IMG/VR virus record: IMGVR_UViG_3300032116_001172
Span: 1-25,980 of that record
Source: a virus
Length of the DNA: 25,980 bases
Strand: one strand, 5' to 3'
Each line of letters begins with the position of its first letter. Position 1 is the first letter of the stretch. The notes under the pieces were generated by a model. It did no database searches. It saw nothing but the letters and a program-made list of their open reading frames with translations, and was not told the DNA's origin. Both the position numbers and the translations under genes were made by a program. Positions 5,925 to 11,223 of this stretch are shown in pieces.

Positions 5925-7019
5925 CTAGTTTATAGAGTATTGTGATCCAGTCCAGTTTGTATTGGTATTAAAATTACCATCTCCAGTAAAAGTGTGAATT
6001 ATGTAACCTGGAGAAGTTGTTACTGTACCGCCGGTTGCTTTTTGGCCCTCACTATCGTTATAGCGAATAACTACAATGCCGCTTCCTCCAGAACCTCCAG
6101 TATAAACAGAAATTCCATTGCCGCCACCGCCACCGCCAGTATTTGTTCCGCCAGCACCGCCATTACCAGCGGGTCCAGGTCCATTTCGTGATCCACTTCC
6201 CGCTGTATTAAATGCCGAGTTGCCTCCAACTCCATGCCGGCCAACAGCTCCGCTGTTTGCAGGAAGAGTTCCTGGGCCATATTCAGCACCGCCGCCTCCT
6301 CCACCTAAACCACCATTTCCTGCAACTCCATTCGGGTTTAATGGACTATCATGCTGTCCACCGCCGCCACCGCCGCCAGCCCAATATAGTGATGTGCCTG
6401 TAATAGAAGATATTATTCCTATACCACCATTTCCTGAAGCTGGAGCAGGTCCAAAAACTCCAGCTACGCCAGCAGCTCCAGCTCCACCGCCGCCTCCTGG
6501 GCTATATCCACCCGAACCGTCATATTGTAGGCCGGCTCCTCCATTATTTCCTTGACCTGGAGTTCCAGTACCACCATTGACTGGAGCTGCAGGTCCAGGA
6601 AAAACTCCGCCGCCGCCACCAGATCCTCCAGCTGAACCATCAGCTGATCCTCTGGTTGGTGCGCTATAAGAACCTCCGCCGCCGCCACCTGAGCTAGAAG
6701 TTAACACAACTCCAACTGCGGTGTTTATAAAAGAAAAGCTACCGTTTGAACCTCTAATATCAACACCAGAAGTGCATCCTGGGCCTCCTGCTCCAATTTT
6801 TATACTTGAGCTTGAACTATTTGTAAATGTTAATGATCCAGTTGTAAATCCTCCGGCGCCGCCACCACCAGCACCGCCGCCGCCTCCGCCAGCAACTACG
6901 ATATAATCTACTGTTGCATTTGATGCTAAACCAGACAGTCCAACAGGAAATTTATAGCCTGTTGGTCTTACTGTTTTTCCTTCGTTAGAACTTTGATTGA
7001 CAAGAAATCTAATTGGCAT
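5925..7019 (-). CDS. glycine-rich tail fibre/adhesin protein (copy B)
   Basis: A 364-residue paralogue of the protein at 4074-5039. Shared landmarks are the MPIRFL start, RPTGYKFP, a VDYIVVAGGGGGG strand, a long glycine-rich centre, GIVVIRYNDS and TVTTSPGYIIHTFTGD. The centre is about 40 residues longer than in copy A and has different inter-glycine residues, where variation in receptor binding would be expected. Its TAATG start overlap and gene order match copy A. Likely a distal tail adhesin. Two such genes could be co-assembled subunits or alternative receptor-binding proteins. Confidence 0.85.
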   Translation of the reverse strand: MPIRFLVNQSSNEGKTVRPTGYKFPVGLSGLASNATVDYIVVAGGGGGGAGGGGAGGFTTGSLTFTNSSSSSIKIGAGGPGCTSGVDIRGSNGSFSFINTAVGVVLTSSSGGGGGGSYSAPTRGSADGSAGGSGGGGGVFPGPAAPVNGGTGTPGQGNNGGAGLQYDGSGGYSPGGGGGAGAAGVAGVFGPAPASGNGGIGIISSITGTSLYWAGGGGGGGQHDSPLNPNGVAGNGGLGGGGGGAEYGPGTLPANSGAVGRHGVGGNSAFNTAGSGSRNGPGPAGNGGAGGTNTGGGGGGNGISVYTGGSGGSGIVVIRYNDSEGQKATGGTVTTSPGYIIHTFTGDGNFNTNTNWTGSQYSIN

Positions 7020-7354
7020 TATGTTATCTCCACACCAAATGCTGAAATTGCTATACTTTGATTGCTATTCGCCGCAAGAACTGTTCCTGCTGGCAATGTC
7101 ATAACAAAATCTAGTAATGCTTCATCGTCACCTGGTAAAGAAGCTCCTCTTATCACAAAGTGCTTTGGCAATGGCGAACTAGAGTTATCAGTAGAAGGAA
7201 CAACAATGATACTGTATGAAGCATTTGTTGAACCTAAATTTGTTATGTTTATTGAATTTACAAAAGCTGCGGTAGATGCTGGTACAACATAAACATTTGT
7301 TTGTGCATTTGCCGAAGGATTTACCTGTCCTAAAATTTTTAAAGAATTTGGCAT
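7019..7354 (-). CDS. small tail-associated ILGQ...GVEI domain protein (copy B)
   Basis: A 111-residue protein, MPNSLKILGQVNPSANAQTN to AISAFGVEIT. It aligns with copy A at 5039-5377 with only a one-residue length difference, and long blocks such as YSIIVVPSTDNSSSPLP are identical. Most differences are in the middle (RGASLPGDDEALLDF versus RGSIAPSGDTVILDF). Start and stop overlap the neighbours as TAATG. Its role is inferred to be the same as copy A: a small structural or assembly protein of the tail module. Confidence 0.75.
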   Translation of the reverse strand: MPNSLKILGQVNPSANAQTNVYVVPASTAAFVNSINITNLGSTNASYSIIVVPSTDNSSSPLPKHFVIRGASLPGDDEALLDFVMTLPAGTVLAANSNQSIAISAFGVEIT

Positions 7355-7938
7355 TAGATTATCTCCACACCAAAAGCATTAACCGTTACATTTGATGTAT
7401 TTGCATTTGCTCCAATTATGTTAGCAGCAAGAATTGAAGAAGCATTCATTGTTATATTTGGTTCTAACAGAAGTGTATCCGCTCCGGTAAGATTAAACGA
7501 CCTTACAAGATAATGTTGATTACTTAAAGCTTGTGTGTTTAATCTAGCAAAAAAATCAACGGATACCGTATTAGCAGATTGATTTGTAATGGCAATTGTT
7601 TTTACGACAGTTTGAGTTGAAGCAGGAACAACATATACATTTGTTGTCGTATTTCCAAATGTTGATCCTCCAACTTGAACTTGCCCTAAAATTTTATATG
7701 GAGTTATTGTTGCTGGCGAATCTGGAATTACAGCAAGACCAGCAGTGACAACGGATAATTGACCATTTGAGAGAGCAGTGCCAGGAGCTAACTTTGCAGC
7801 CGTGATTGTGCCATCTACAATATTGTTTGCGTTGATAGCCGTCAGGCCAAGTTTATCGCCTGTGATGGATTGGCTTCCAAATGAATCTACGACTGCGTTG
7901 GCAGCGATAACTCCCGCCGTTACTTTTGTTAAGGGCAA
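7354..7938 (-). CDS. tail-associated protein with ILGQ...GVEI domain (copy B), TTG start
   Basis: A 194-residue protein starting with TTG at 7938 (residues MPLTKVTAGVIAANAV, matching the MPLQQVTGNEIAAGSI start of copy A). A strong Shine-Dalgarno, TAGGAG, six or so bases upstream fixes this unusual start. The N-terminal part repeats INANNIVDGTITAAKLAPG, a fibre-shaft-like pattern. The C-terminal domain runs from YKILGQVQVGG to VNAFGVEII. It is the first gene after the consensus late promoter at 7973-7980 and is 23 residues longer than copy A, mostly N-terminal. Probably a virion tail-fibre component. Confidence 0.75.
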   Translation of the reverse strand: MPLTKVTAGVIAANAVVDSFGSQSITGDKLGLTAINANNIVDGTITAAKLAPGTALSNGQLSVVTAGLAVIPDSPATITPYKILGQVQVGGSTFGNTTTNVYVVPASTQTVVKTIAITNQSANTVSVDFFARLNTQALSNQHYLVRSFNLTGADTLLLEPNITMNASSILAANIIGANANTSNVTVNAFGVEII

Positions 7939-7972
7939 TTTGAGCTCCTACGAATTATAAAATCTGATACTC

Positions 7973-7980
7973 TATTTATA
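7973..7980 (-). promoter_or_regulatory. T4-type late promoter (TATAAATA)
   Basis: The minus strand reads exactly TATAAATA, the T4 late-promoter consensus, 35 bases before the TTG start at 7938. The following bases (GAGTATCAGATTT) closely match those after the site at 20086-20093 (CACTATCAAATTT), supporting a shared functional element. It overlaps the last bases of the upstream small gene, so the tail modules can be transcribed late and independently. Confidence 0.7.
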
Positions 7981-8233
7981 ATTCTACAACCTGCTCGGCG
8001 TCTAGGTCTTGTATGAAATTAATAAAAGAACAGGCGATATCCTCATCTGTAAAATGTCGGATTATCGCCTGCCCGGTGTATTGCGAAATAACAGTAATTA
8101 AAAAGTTATTCCCGTCAAAAATAGAAAACTTGATAATCCAGCCGTTTCTTGCAACTGGATGCCAAGATTTAGTTTTTTGCGCTATTTGTGTATAGCGATT
8201 TAACGGTGCCTGTTTTGATGAATTCTTTTGCAT
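7976..8233 (-). CDS. hypothetical protein, 85 residues, overlapping the phasin-like gene
   Basis: Starts MQKNSSKQAPLNRYTQIAQK; the main part, SWHPVARNGWIIKFSIFDGN to QDLDAEQVVEL, looks like a compact alpha/beta domain. The ATG at 8233 lies 65 bases inside the 3' end of the phasin-like gene in another frame. Its nearest Shine-Dalgarno-like GGAG is only one base from the ATG, so initiation is uncertain; a TTG at 8263 in the same frame is less likely. The C-terminal two thirds do not overlap any gene and have normal coding character. Function unknown. Confidence 0.55.
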   Translation of the reverse strand: MQKNSSKQAPLNRYTQIAQKTKSWHPVARNGWIIKFSIFDGNNFLITVISQYTGQAIIRHFTDEDIACSFINFIQDLDAEQVVEL

Positions 8234-8435
8234 ACTCCGAACCTTGGTTGACGGCCTCTGCAACCTTGGCCGTGTAGGTATAGAAGTATTTATCGGTTAC
8301 ATCATTGAAGAATTTGAGGGATTCTTTGGCAATGGTGTTGTTAAATTCAACGGTTTTGATAGCGAAATCTTTGGACTTCTCAACGGTATCCTGAATTTGC
8401 TCTGGTTTCATAGTCATTTTGGTATAGTCAAACAT
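8169..8435 (-). CDS. phasin-like protein
   Basis: An 88-residue, almost wholly helical protein: MFDYTKMTMKPEQIQDTVEK, then VEFNNTIAKESLKFFNDVTD (29-48), YFYTYTAKVAEAVNQG and EYAKEFIKTG. The alternating hydrophobic/charged pattern, the FNNTIAKESL-like stretch and the A-V-A-E-A-V-N-Q-G segment resemble phasins, which coat polyhydroxybutyrate granules. Bacterial phasins are usually about twice as long. The start at 8435 is fixed by AAGGAG eight bases upstream; the open frame extends further but without a ribosome site. It lies behind the promoter-like element at 8613-8646, after a 36-residue gene. Assignment rests on pattern only; another amphipathic helical phage protein is possible. Confidence 0.5.
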   Translation of the reverse strand: MFDYTKMTMKPEQIQDTVEKSKDFAIKTVEFNNTIAKESLKFFNDVTDKYFYTYTAKVAEAVNQGSEYAKEFIKTGTVKSLYTNSAKN

Positions 8436-8460
8436 TTGATTCTCCTTGTTAAGCGAGTGG

Positions 8461-8571
8461 TTATTCCATGAACTTCTTACCTGTTTTTCTGTAATACTCG
8501 GCACGCTTTTCTTGCGCCTCAATTACAGAATCCCAAATAATTGTTAGGAAAGATTTAAGTTTAGTTAGCAT
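8461..8571 (-). CDS. 36-residue basic peptide
   Basis: ATG at 8571, stop TAA at 8461. It starts MLTKLKSFLTIIWDSVIEAQ and ends RKTGKKFME, i.e. an amphipathic N-terminal helix followed by a basic end. A strong AAGGAGGT Shine-Dalgarno nine or so bases upstream is the main evidence that it is translated. It is the first gene after the promoter-like element at 8613-8646 and precedes the phasin-like gene by 25 bases. The helix could bind membranes or a granule surface, but this is speculation. Confidence 0.6.
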   Translation of the reverse strand: MLTKLKSFLTIIWDSVIEAQEKRAEYYRKTGKKFME

Positions 8572-8612
8572 ATTCTGTGACCTCCTTAAGCATCACAGGA
8601 GTATGTAGTAAC

Positions 8613-8646
8613 ATTATATGACGCAACGCAACATAAATGAGGCAAA
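8613..8646 (-). promoter_or_regulatory. promoter with TATAAT and upstream TTTGCCTC box
   Basis: Leftward, TTTGCCTC (8646-8639) is followed by exactly 20 bases and then TATAAT (8618-8613). Octamer, spacing and hexamer are identical to the element at 4038-4071, although the 20-base spacers differ. It lies 42 bases before the 36-residue gene and would serve that gene and the phasin-like gene. The repetition suggests a defined class of early or middle phage promoter. Confidence 0.6.
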
Positions 8647-8656
8647 TGTGCTAAAT

Positions 8657-8680
8657 TTTTACCTGGTGAGTGAGGTAAAA
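8657..8680 (-). terminator. 8-bp inverted repeat between transcription units
   Basis: TTTTACCT (8657-8664) and AGGTAAAA (8673-8680) form a perfect eight-base stem with an eight-base loop. It lies downstream of the GIY-YIG-like gene and immediately upstream of the promoter at 8613-8646, the position expected of a terminator. The stem is AT-rich and only a short run of T follows, so it may be a weak terminator or a regulator-binding site instead. Confidence 0.35.
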
Positions 8681-8725
8681 CGCCAAAAATCTTATAAGTA
8701 TTGGTGCTGCCGTTGAATGATAAAG

Positions 8726-9133
8726 CTAAAGCTTAATTAGGTGGTCCTTCCTAATTCTACAACTCACCCAAGCATTCCAGTAATTATCAGACAGTAATGC
8801 GTGTCTGGTAAATATCTCCCAGGTTTCATAATAAGAACATTCACTCCGAGTATTACAGAGGTGTAATATCTCTCTGGTGTATTCACTTTCACCATTTTTC
8901 TTTACTTCTTCTTGTAATTCTTTGTTACTTCCCCAATAACTTTCCCAATCCGATTTAACTCGGCTTCGTTTCTTTTTACCTTTTACTTGTTTTGTTTTGG
9001 CTTTGGTGAAAAACTTTTTACCCACATATTTTTTACCAGTTTTTATGTGTGTAATGAGATAGACCATGCCGAAAGCATGGCCTATATTTTCTTCTTTGAA
9101 CTCTGTGGTTGTATTATGAAAGTACCAAGTCAC
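8726..9133 (-). CDS. GIY-YIG-like endonuclease domain protein
   Basis: A 135-residue protein with GMVYLITHI (22-30) and KKYVGKKFF (34-42), the two strands corresponding to the GIY and YIG motifs. A basic loop (43-60), SDWESYWGSN (61-70), a conserved-type YTREIL (R87), a glutamate in YYETWE (E103) and an N near the end (N120) follow. The SDW..YWGS...REIL arrangement is one I know from small putative nucleases in T4-like phages. It starts with GTG at 9133, overlapping the stop of the zinc-ribbon gene (GTGA), with GAGGA six bases upstream. It may be a stand-alone homing or DNA-processing nuclease; activity is unproven. Confidence 0.65.
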   Translation of the reverse strand: MTWYFHNTTTEFKEENIGHAFGMVYLITHIKTGKKYVGKKFFTKAKTKQVKGKKKRSRVKSDWESYWGSNKELQEEVKKNGESEYTREILHLCNTRSECSYYETWEIFTRHALLSDNYWNAWVSCRIRKDHLIKL

Positions 9134-9279
9134 TCATCGTCCTCAACATTATCCATATCTTCTAGTATGTAGGCGCCGCAGAATGGACAATTTTGAGGGT
9201 CTGATTCGGTTTGCTCTTCATCGTATTTAAGTGTGAAATCAGAACCACACTCATCGCAAATATGATGTAATGTTGCCAT
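9130..9279 (-). CDS. small zinc-ribbon protein
   Basis: A 49-residue protein with two CxxC knuckles: C8-D-E-C11 and C31-P-F-C34. They are separated by an acidic linker, with an acidic tail ending EDMDNVEDDE. Four cysteines in this arrangement should bind one zinc ion. The start overlaps the thermonuclease stop as TAATG and the end overlaps the nuclease start as GTGA, which strongly supports the reading. Small zinc ribbons of this kind are common in phages and may bind nucleic acid or host polymerase; no specific role can be assigned. Confidence 0.7.
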   Translation of the reverse strand: MATLHHICDECGSDFTLKYDEEQTESDPQNCPFCGAYILEDMDNVEDDE

Positions 9280-9722
9280 TAGTTACACCATGATTGTTTT
9301 GCATCACCATAATATTCACGAGCAAAACCATTTTGAATTAGCATCGTGCGTAGTGATTGGCCGTTCAGAATGATATCACCAAGAACACGACCACCAAATT
9401 TATCCCAGCCATACAGAACCACTTGGCGTTTCTGTGCAGCCGCTACAACATTTTTTGTAAAGTCAGTAGCTGCACGGCCTCTTTGGTCCTCTTGTGGGCA
9501 TTGAGCTCTGTGGCCTTTCTCTGGAGTATCAACACCAAAGATACGAACCGCCAATTCAGGTTTCAATGGTTGTGGTAGAAATGGTGCTGCAATTACAACC
9601 GTATCACCATCGTTTATTCTTACAATTTGTGCATCATATGTTACACCTTGTGGTGTTTTTTGTGCGTATGCGGCTGGCACTACAATGGCAATGACCAACG
9701 CAATAAAAATATAGAGTTTCAT
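9279..9722 (-). CDS. secreted thermonuclease (staphylococcal-nuclease-like)
   Basis: A 147-residue protein. Residues 1-20 form a signal peptide (MKLYIFIALVIAIVVPAAYA). The SNase fold follows: INDGDTVVI (calcium ligand D40), VRIFGVDTPEK with R60, D65, T66 and E68, and YGWDKFGGRVLGDI with R112. These correspond to D21, R35, D40, T41, E43 and R87 of the staphylococcal enzyme, so the active site is complete. It should cut DNA or RNA in the periplasm or outside. The start overlaps the preceding small gene as ATGA, with AAAGGAG upstream. Possible roles are degrading incoming competitor DNA or recovering nucleotides after lysis; neither is shown. Confidence 0.85.
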   Translation of the reverse strand: MKLYIFIALVIAIVVPAAYAQKTPQGVTYDAQIVRINDGDTVVIAAPFLPQPLKPELAVRIFGVDTPEKGHRAQCPQEDQRGRAATDFTKNVVAAAQKRQVVLYGWDKFGGRVLGDIILNGQSLRTMLIQNGFAREYYGDAKQSWCN

Positions 9723-9898
9723 TTTTCTCCTTTACATACTAGGTTTTTGTCACATTTTTCCATTGTACCATCTTGCGTGTTCATACGAATGATGGTGCCT
9801 TCGCTATCAATGTTGAAAGTGTATTTAGCATTGTTTACTTGAGGCATAAAAACTTGATAGCCTAAAAAACAAGTCATAATTAAGGTAAGTGCAAACAT
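9719..9898 (-). CDS. small exported protein, 59 residues, downstream of isocitrate lyase
   Basis: Begins [20 protein letters not shown], a hydrophobic anchor or signal segment. A small strand-rich domain follows (KYTFNIDSEGTIIRMNTQDG, then MEKCDKNLVCKGEK). The pattern of a strand, I-I-R-M-N-T-x-D-G and a terminal cysteine resembles short periplasmic proteins in which the chain reports a name and value-like beta-hairpin; I know no function. The ATG overlaps the isocitrate lyase stop (TAATG at 9900-9896) and its stop overlaps the thermonuclease start (ATGA), so all three are probably co-translated. Confidence 0.65.
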   Translation of the reverse strand: MFALTLIMTCFLGYQVFMPQVNNAKYTFNIDSEGTIIRMNTQDGTMEKCDKNLVCKGEK

Positions 9899-11175
9899 TA
9901 GTGAAATTGTTCCGTTTCAGTAGAATTTTTCATCGCAGTCGTAGAAGAGTTCGCCTCAATTGTAGTTGTAACGGCATCAAAATATGAAGTTCCAACCTCT
10001 CGTTGATGTTTGACAGCGGTAAATCCTTCTTTTTGTAAATCAAACTCTTGTTCTTGTAATTCAACAAACGCCGACATATTTCGTTCACGATATCCAGAAG
10101 CAAGCCTAAACATTCCAGCATTAATAGAGTGGAAGCCAGCAAGAGTAACAAACTGAAATTTATAACCCATGGCACCCAATTCCTTTTGGAAATTTGCAAT
10201 CGTTTCATCATCTAAATTTTTCTTCCAATTGAATGAAGGTGAGCAATTATATGACAACATCTTACCAGGAAACTCTTTGTGAATTGCTTCTGCAAATTTC
10301 TTTGCATACTCTAAATCAGGTTTCCCGGTTTCACACCATACTAAATCAGCGTAAGGTGCATAAGCCAGTCCTCTACTTATGGCTTGTTCCAGACCTGGTC
10401 TGGTACGATAAAATCCTTCAACCGTTCTCTCACCCGTTAAAAACGGTTTATCATTTTCATCTATATCTGAAGTAACCAAATCAGCAGCTTCGGCGTCTGT
10501 GCGAGCAACCACAAGAGTAGGCACACCGCAGATATCAGCAGCCAATCGTGCCGCATTGAGCTTATTAATTGCTTCTCTCGTTGGAACCAATACTTTTCCT
10601 CCGAGGTGGCCACACTTTTTGACCGATGCAAGTTGATCCTCAAAATGAACTCCTGCGGCGCCTGCACGAATCATTTGCTTCATTAATTCAAATGCATTAA
10701 GAACACCGCCAAATCCTGCCTCTGCATCAGCAACAATTGGCACAAAATAATCTACATCACCTACGCCTTCCATCCATTGGATTTGGTCAGCACGCCGAAA
10801 TGTGTTGTTGATTTTCTCAACAACTTTTGGTACACTATAAGCAGGATACAAAGATTGGTCAGGATACATTTCACCTGCCATATTTGCATCGGCTGCCACC
10901 TGCCAACCAGACAAATAGATGGCCTTTAAACCAGCCTTTGCCTGTTGTAGTGCCTGCATACCAGTTAAGGCACCTAGCGCATTTACAAATGGTTCATTAT
11001 GTAGGTCTGTCCATAATCTACTGGCACCACGAGCCGCCAATGTAAACTGCTCATCAACCGAACCATACAATCTTACAACATCTTCTGCTGTATAATTGCG
11101 TTTGATACCACGCCAACGAATACTTTCAGACCACTCTTTTTGTAATGCTTCTGCTAATTGTTTTTTGTCAATCAT
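9898..11175 (-). CDS. aceA: isocitrate lyase
   Basis: A full-length 425-residue isocitrate lyase (E. coli enzyme 434). It cleaves isocitrate to glyoxylate and succinate, the first step of the glyoxylate shunt. Visible signatures are [10 protein letters not shown] (89-98), DAEAGFGG (150-157), the catalytic KKCGH (186-190, C188), [10 protein letters not shown] (224-233), NCSPSFNW (310-317) and a C-terminal [13 protein letters not shown]. Every catalytic block is intact. Stretches such as [15 protein letters not shown] and FVELQE remind me of betaproteobacterial enzymes. No malate synthase or AceK is present here. AGGAG lies in the loop of a hairpin whose stem contains the ATG. It follows nrdB by 48 bases and is coupled to three downstream genes. 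A host-derived auxiliary metabolic gene is the best explanation. Confidence 0.95.
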   Translation of the reverse strand: MIDKKQLAEALQKEWSESIRWRGIKRNYTAEDVVRLYGSVDEQFTLAARGASRLWTDLHNEPFVNALGALTGMQALQQAKAGLKAIYLSGWQVAADANMAGEMYPDQSLYPAYSVPKVVEKINNTFRRADQIQWMEGVGDVDYFVPIVADAEAGFGGVLNAFELMKQMIRAGAAGVHFEDQLASVKKCGHLGGKVLVPTREAINKLNAARLAADICGVPTLVVARTDAEAADLVTSDIDENDKPFLTGERTVEGFYRTRPGLEQAISRGLAYAPYADLVWCETGKPDLEYAKKFAEAIHKEFPGKMLSYNCSPSFNWKKNLDDETIANFQKELGAMGYKFQFVTLAGFHSINAGMFRLASGYRERNMSAFVELQEQEFDLQKEGFTAVKHQREVGTSYFDAVTTTIEANSSTTAMKNSTETEQFH

Positions 11176-11201
11176 AGTAAAACTCCTCTGCTTTTACTAT
11201 G
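11173..11201 (-). promoter_or_regulatory. hairpin over the isocitrate lyase start codon
   Basis: CATAGTAAAA (11173-11182) and TTTTACTATG (11192-11201) are perfect ten-base inverted arms around a nine-base loop. In the mRNA the loop carries the Shine-Dalgarno (GAGGAG) and the 3' arm ends in the ATG. The stem would therefore hold the start codon while displaying the ribosome site. This suggests translational control by RNA folding or by a protein binding the stem. Confidence 0.65.
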
Positions 11202-11223
11202 TATGTTGCATTTGCACACAAAA

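Larger units (their letters stand above)
5925..7938 (-). repeat. tandem three-gene tail module, copy B
   Basis: Upstream copy of the duplicated module described at 4074-5892. It is about 200 bases longer, from a longer glycine-rich core and a longer N-terminal part in the first gene. It lies directly behind the best late promoter in the window. Confidence 0.8.

Noticed and set aside
5994-6906. Plus-strand proline-rich and Cys/Thr-rich frames over the second glycine-rich gene
   Set aside because: Same artefact: antisense of GGN-rich coding sequence, no Shine-Dalgarno.
8735-8756. AATTAGG/CCTAATT inverted repeat at the end of the GIY-YIG-like gene
   Set aside because: It lies within the coding sequence, has a seven-base AT-rich stem and no following T run. 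Probably chance.
9930-10667. Alternative frames inside aceA on both strands
   Set aside because: The isocitrate lyase frame is complete and conserved over the whole interval, and these frames have no start signals.
9898-11175. The idea that the window is a bacterial chromosome carrying an aceA operon
   Set aside because: Both flanks are phage replication, lysis and structural genes, all on one strand with overlapping junctions and no bacterial operon neighbours (no aceB or aceK).
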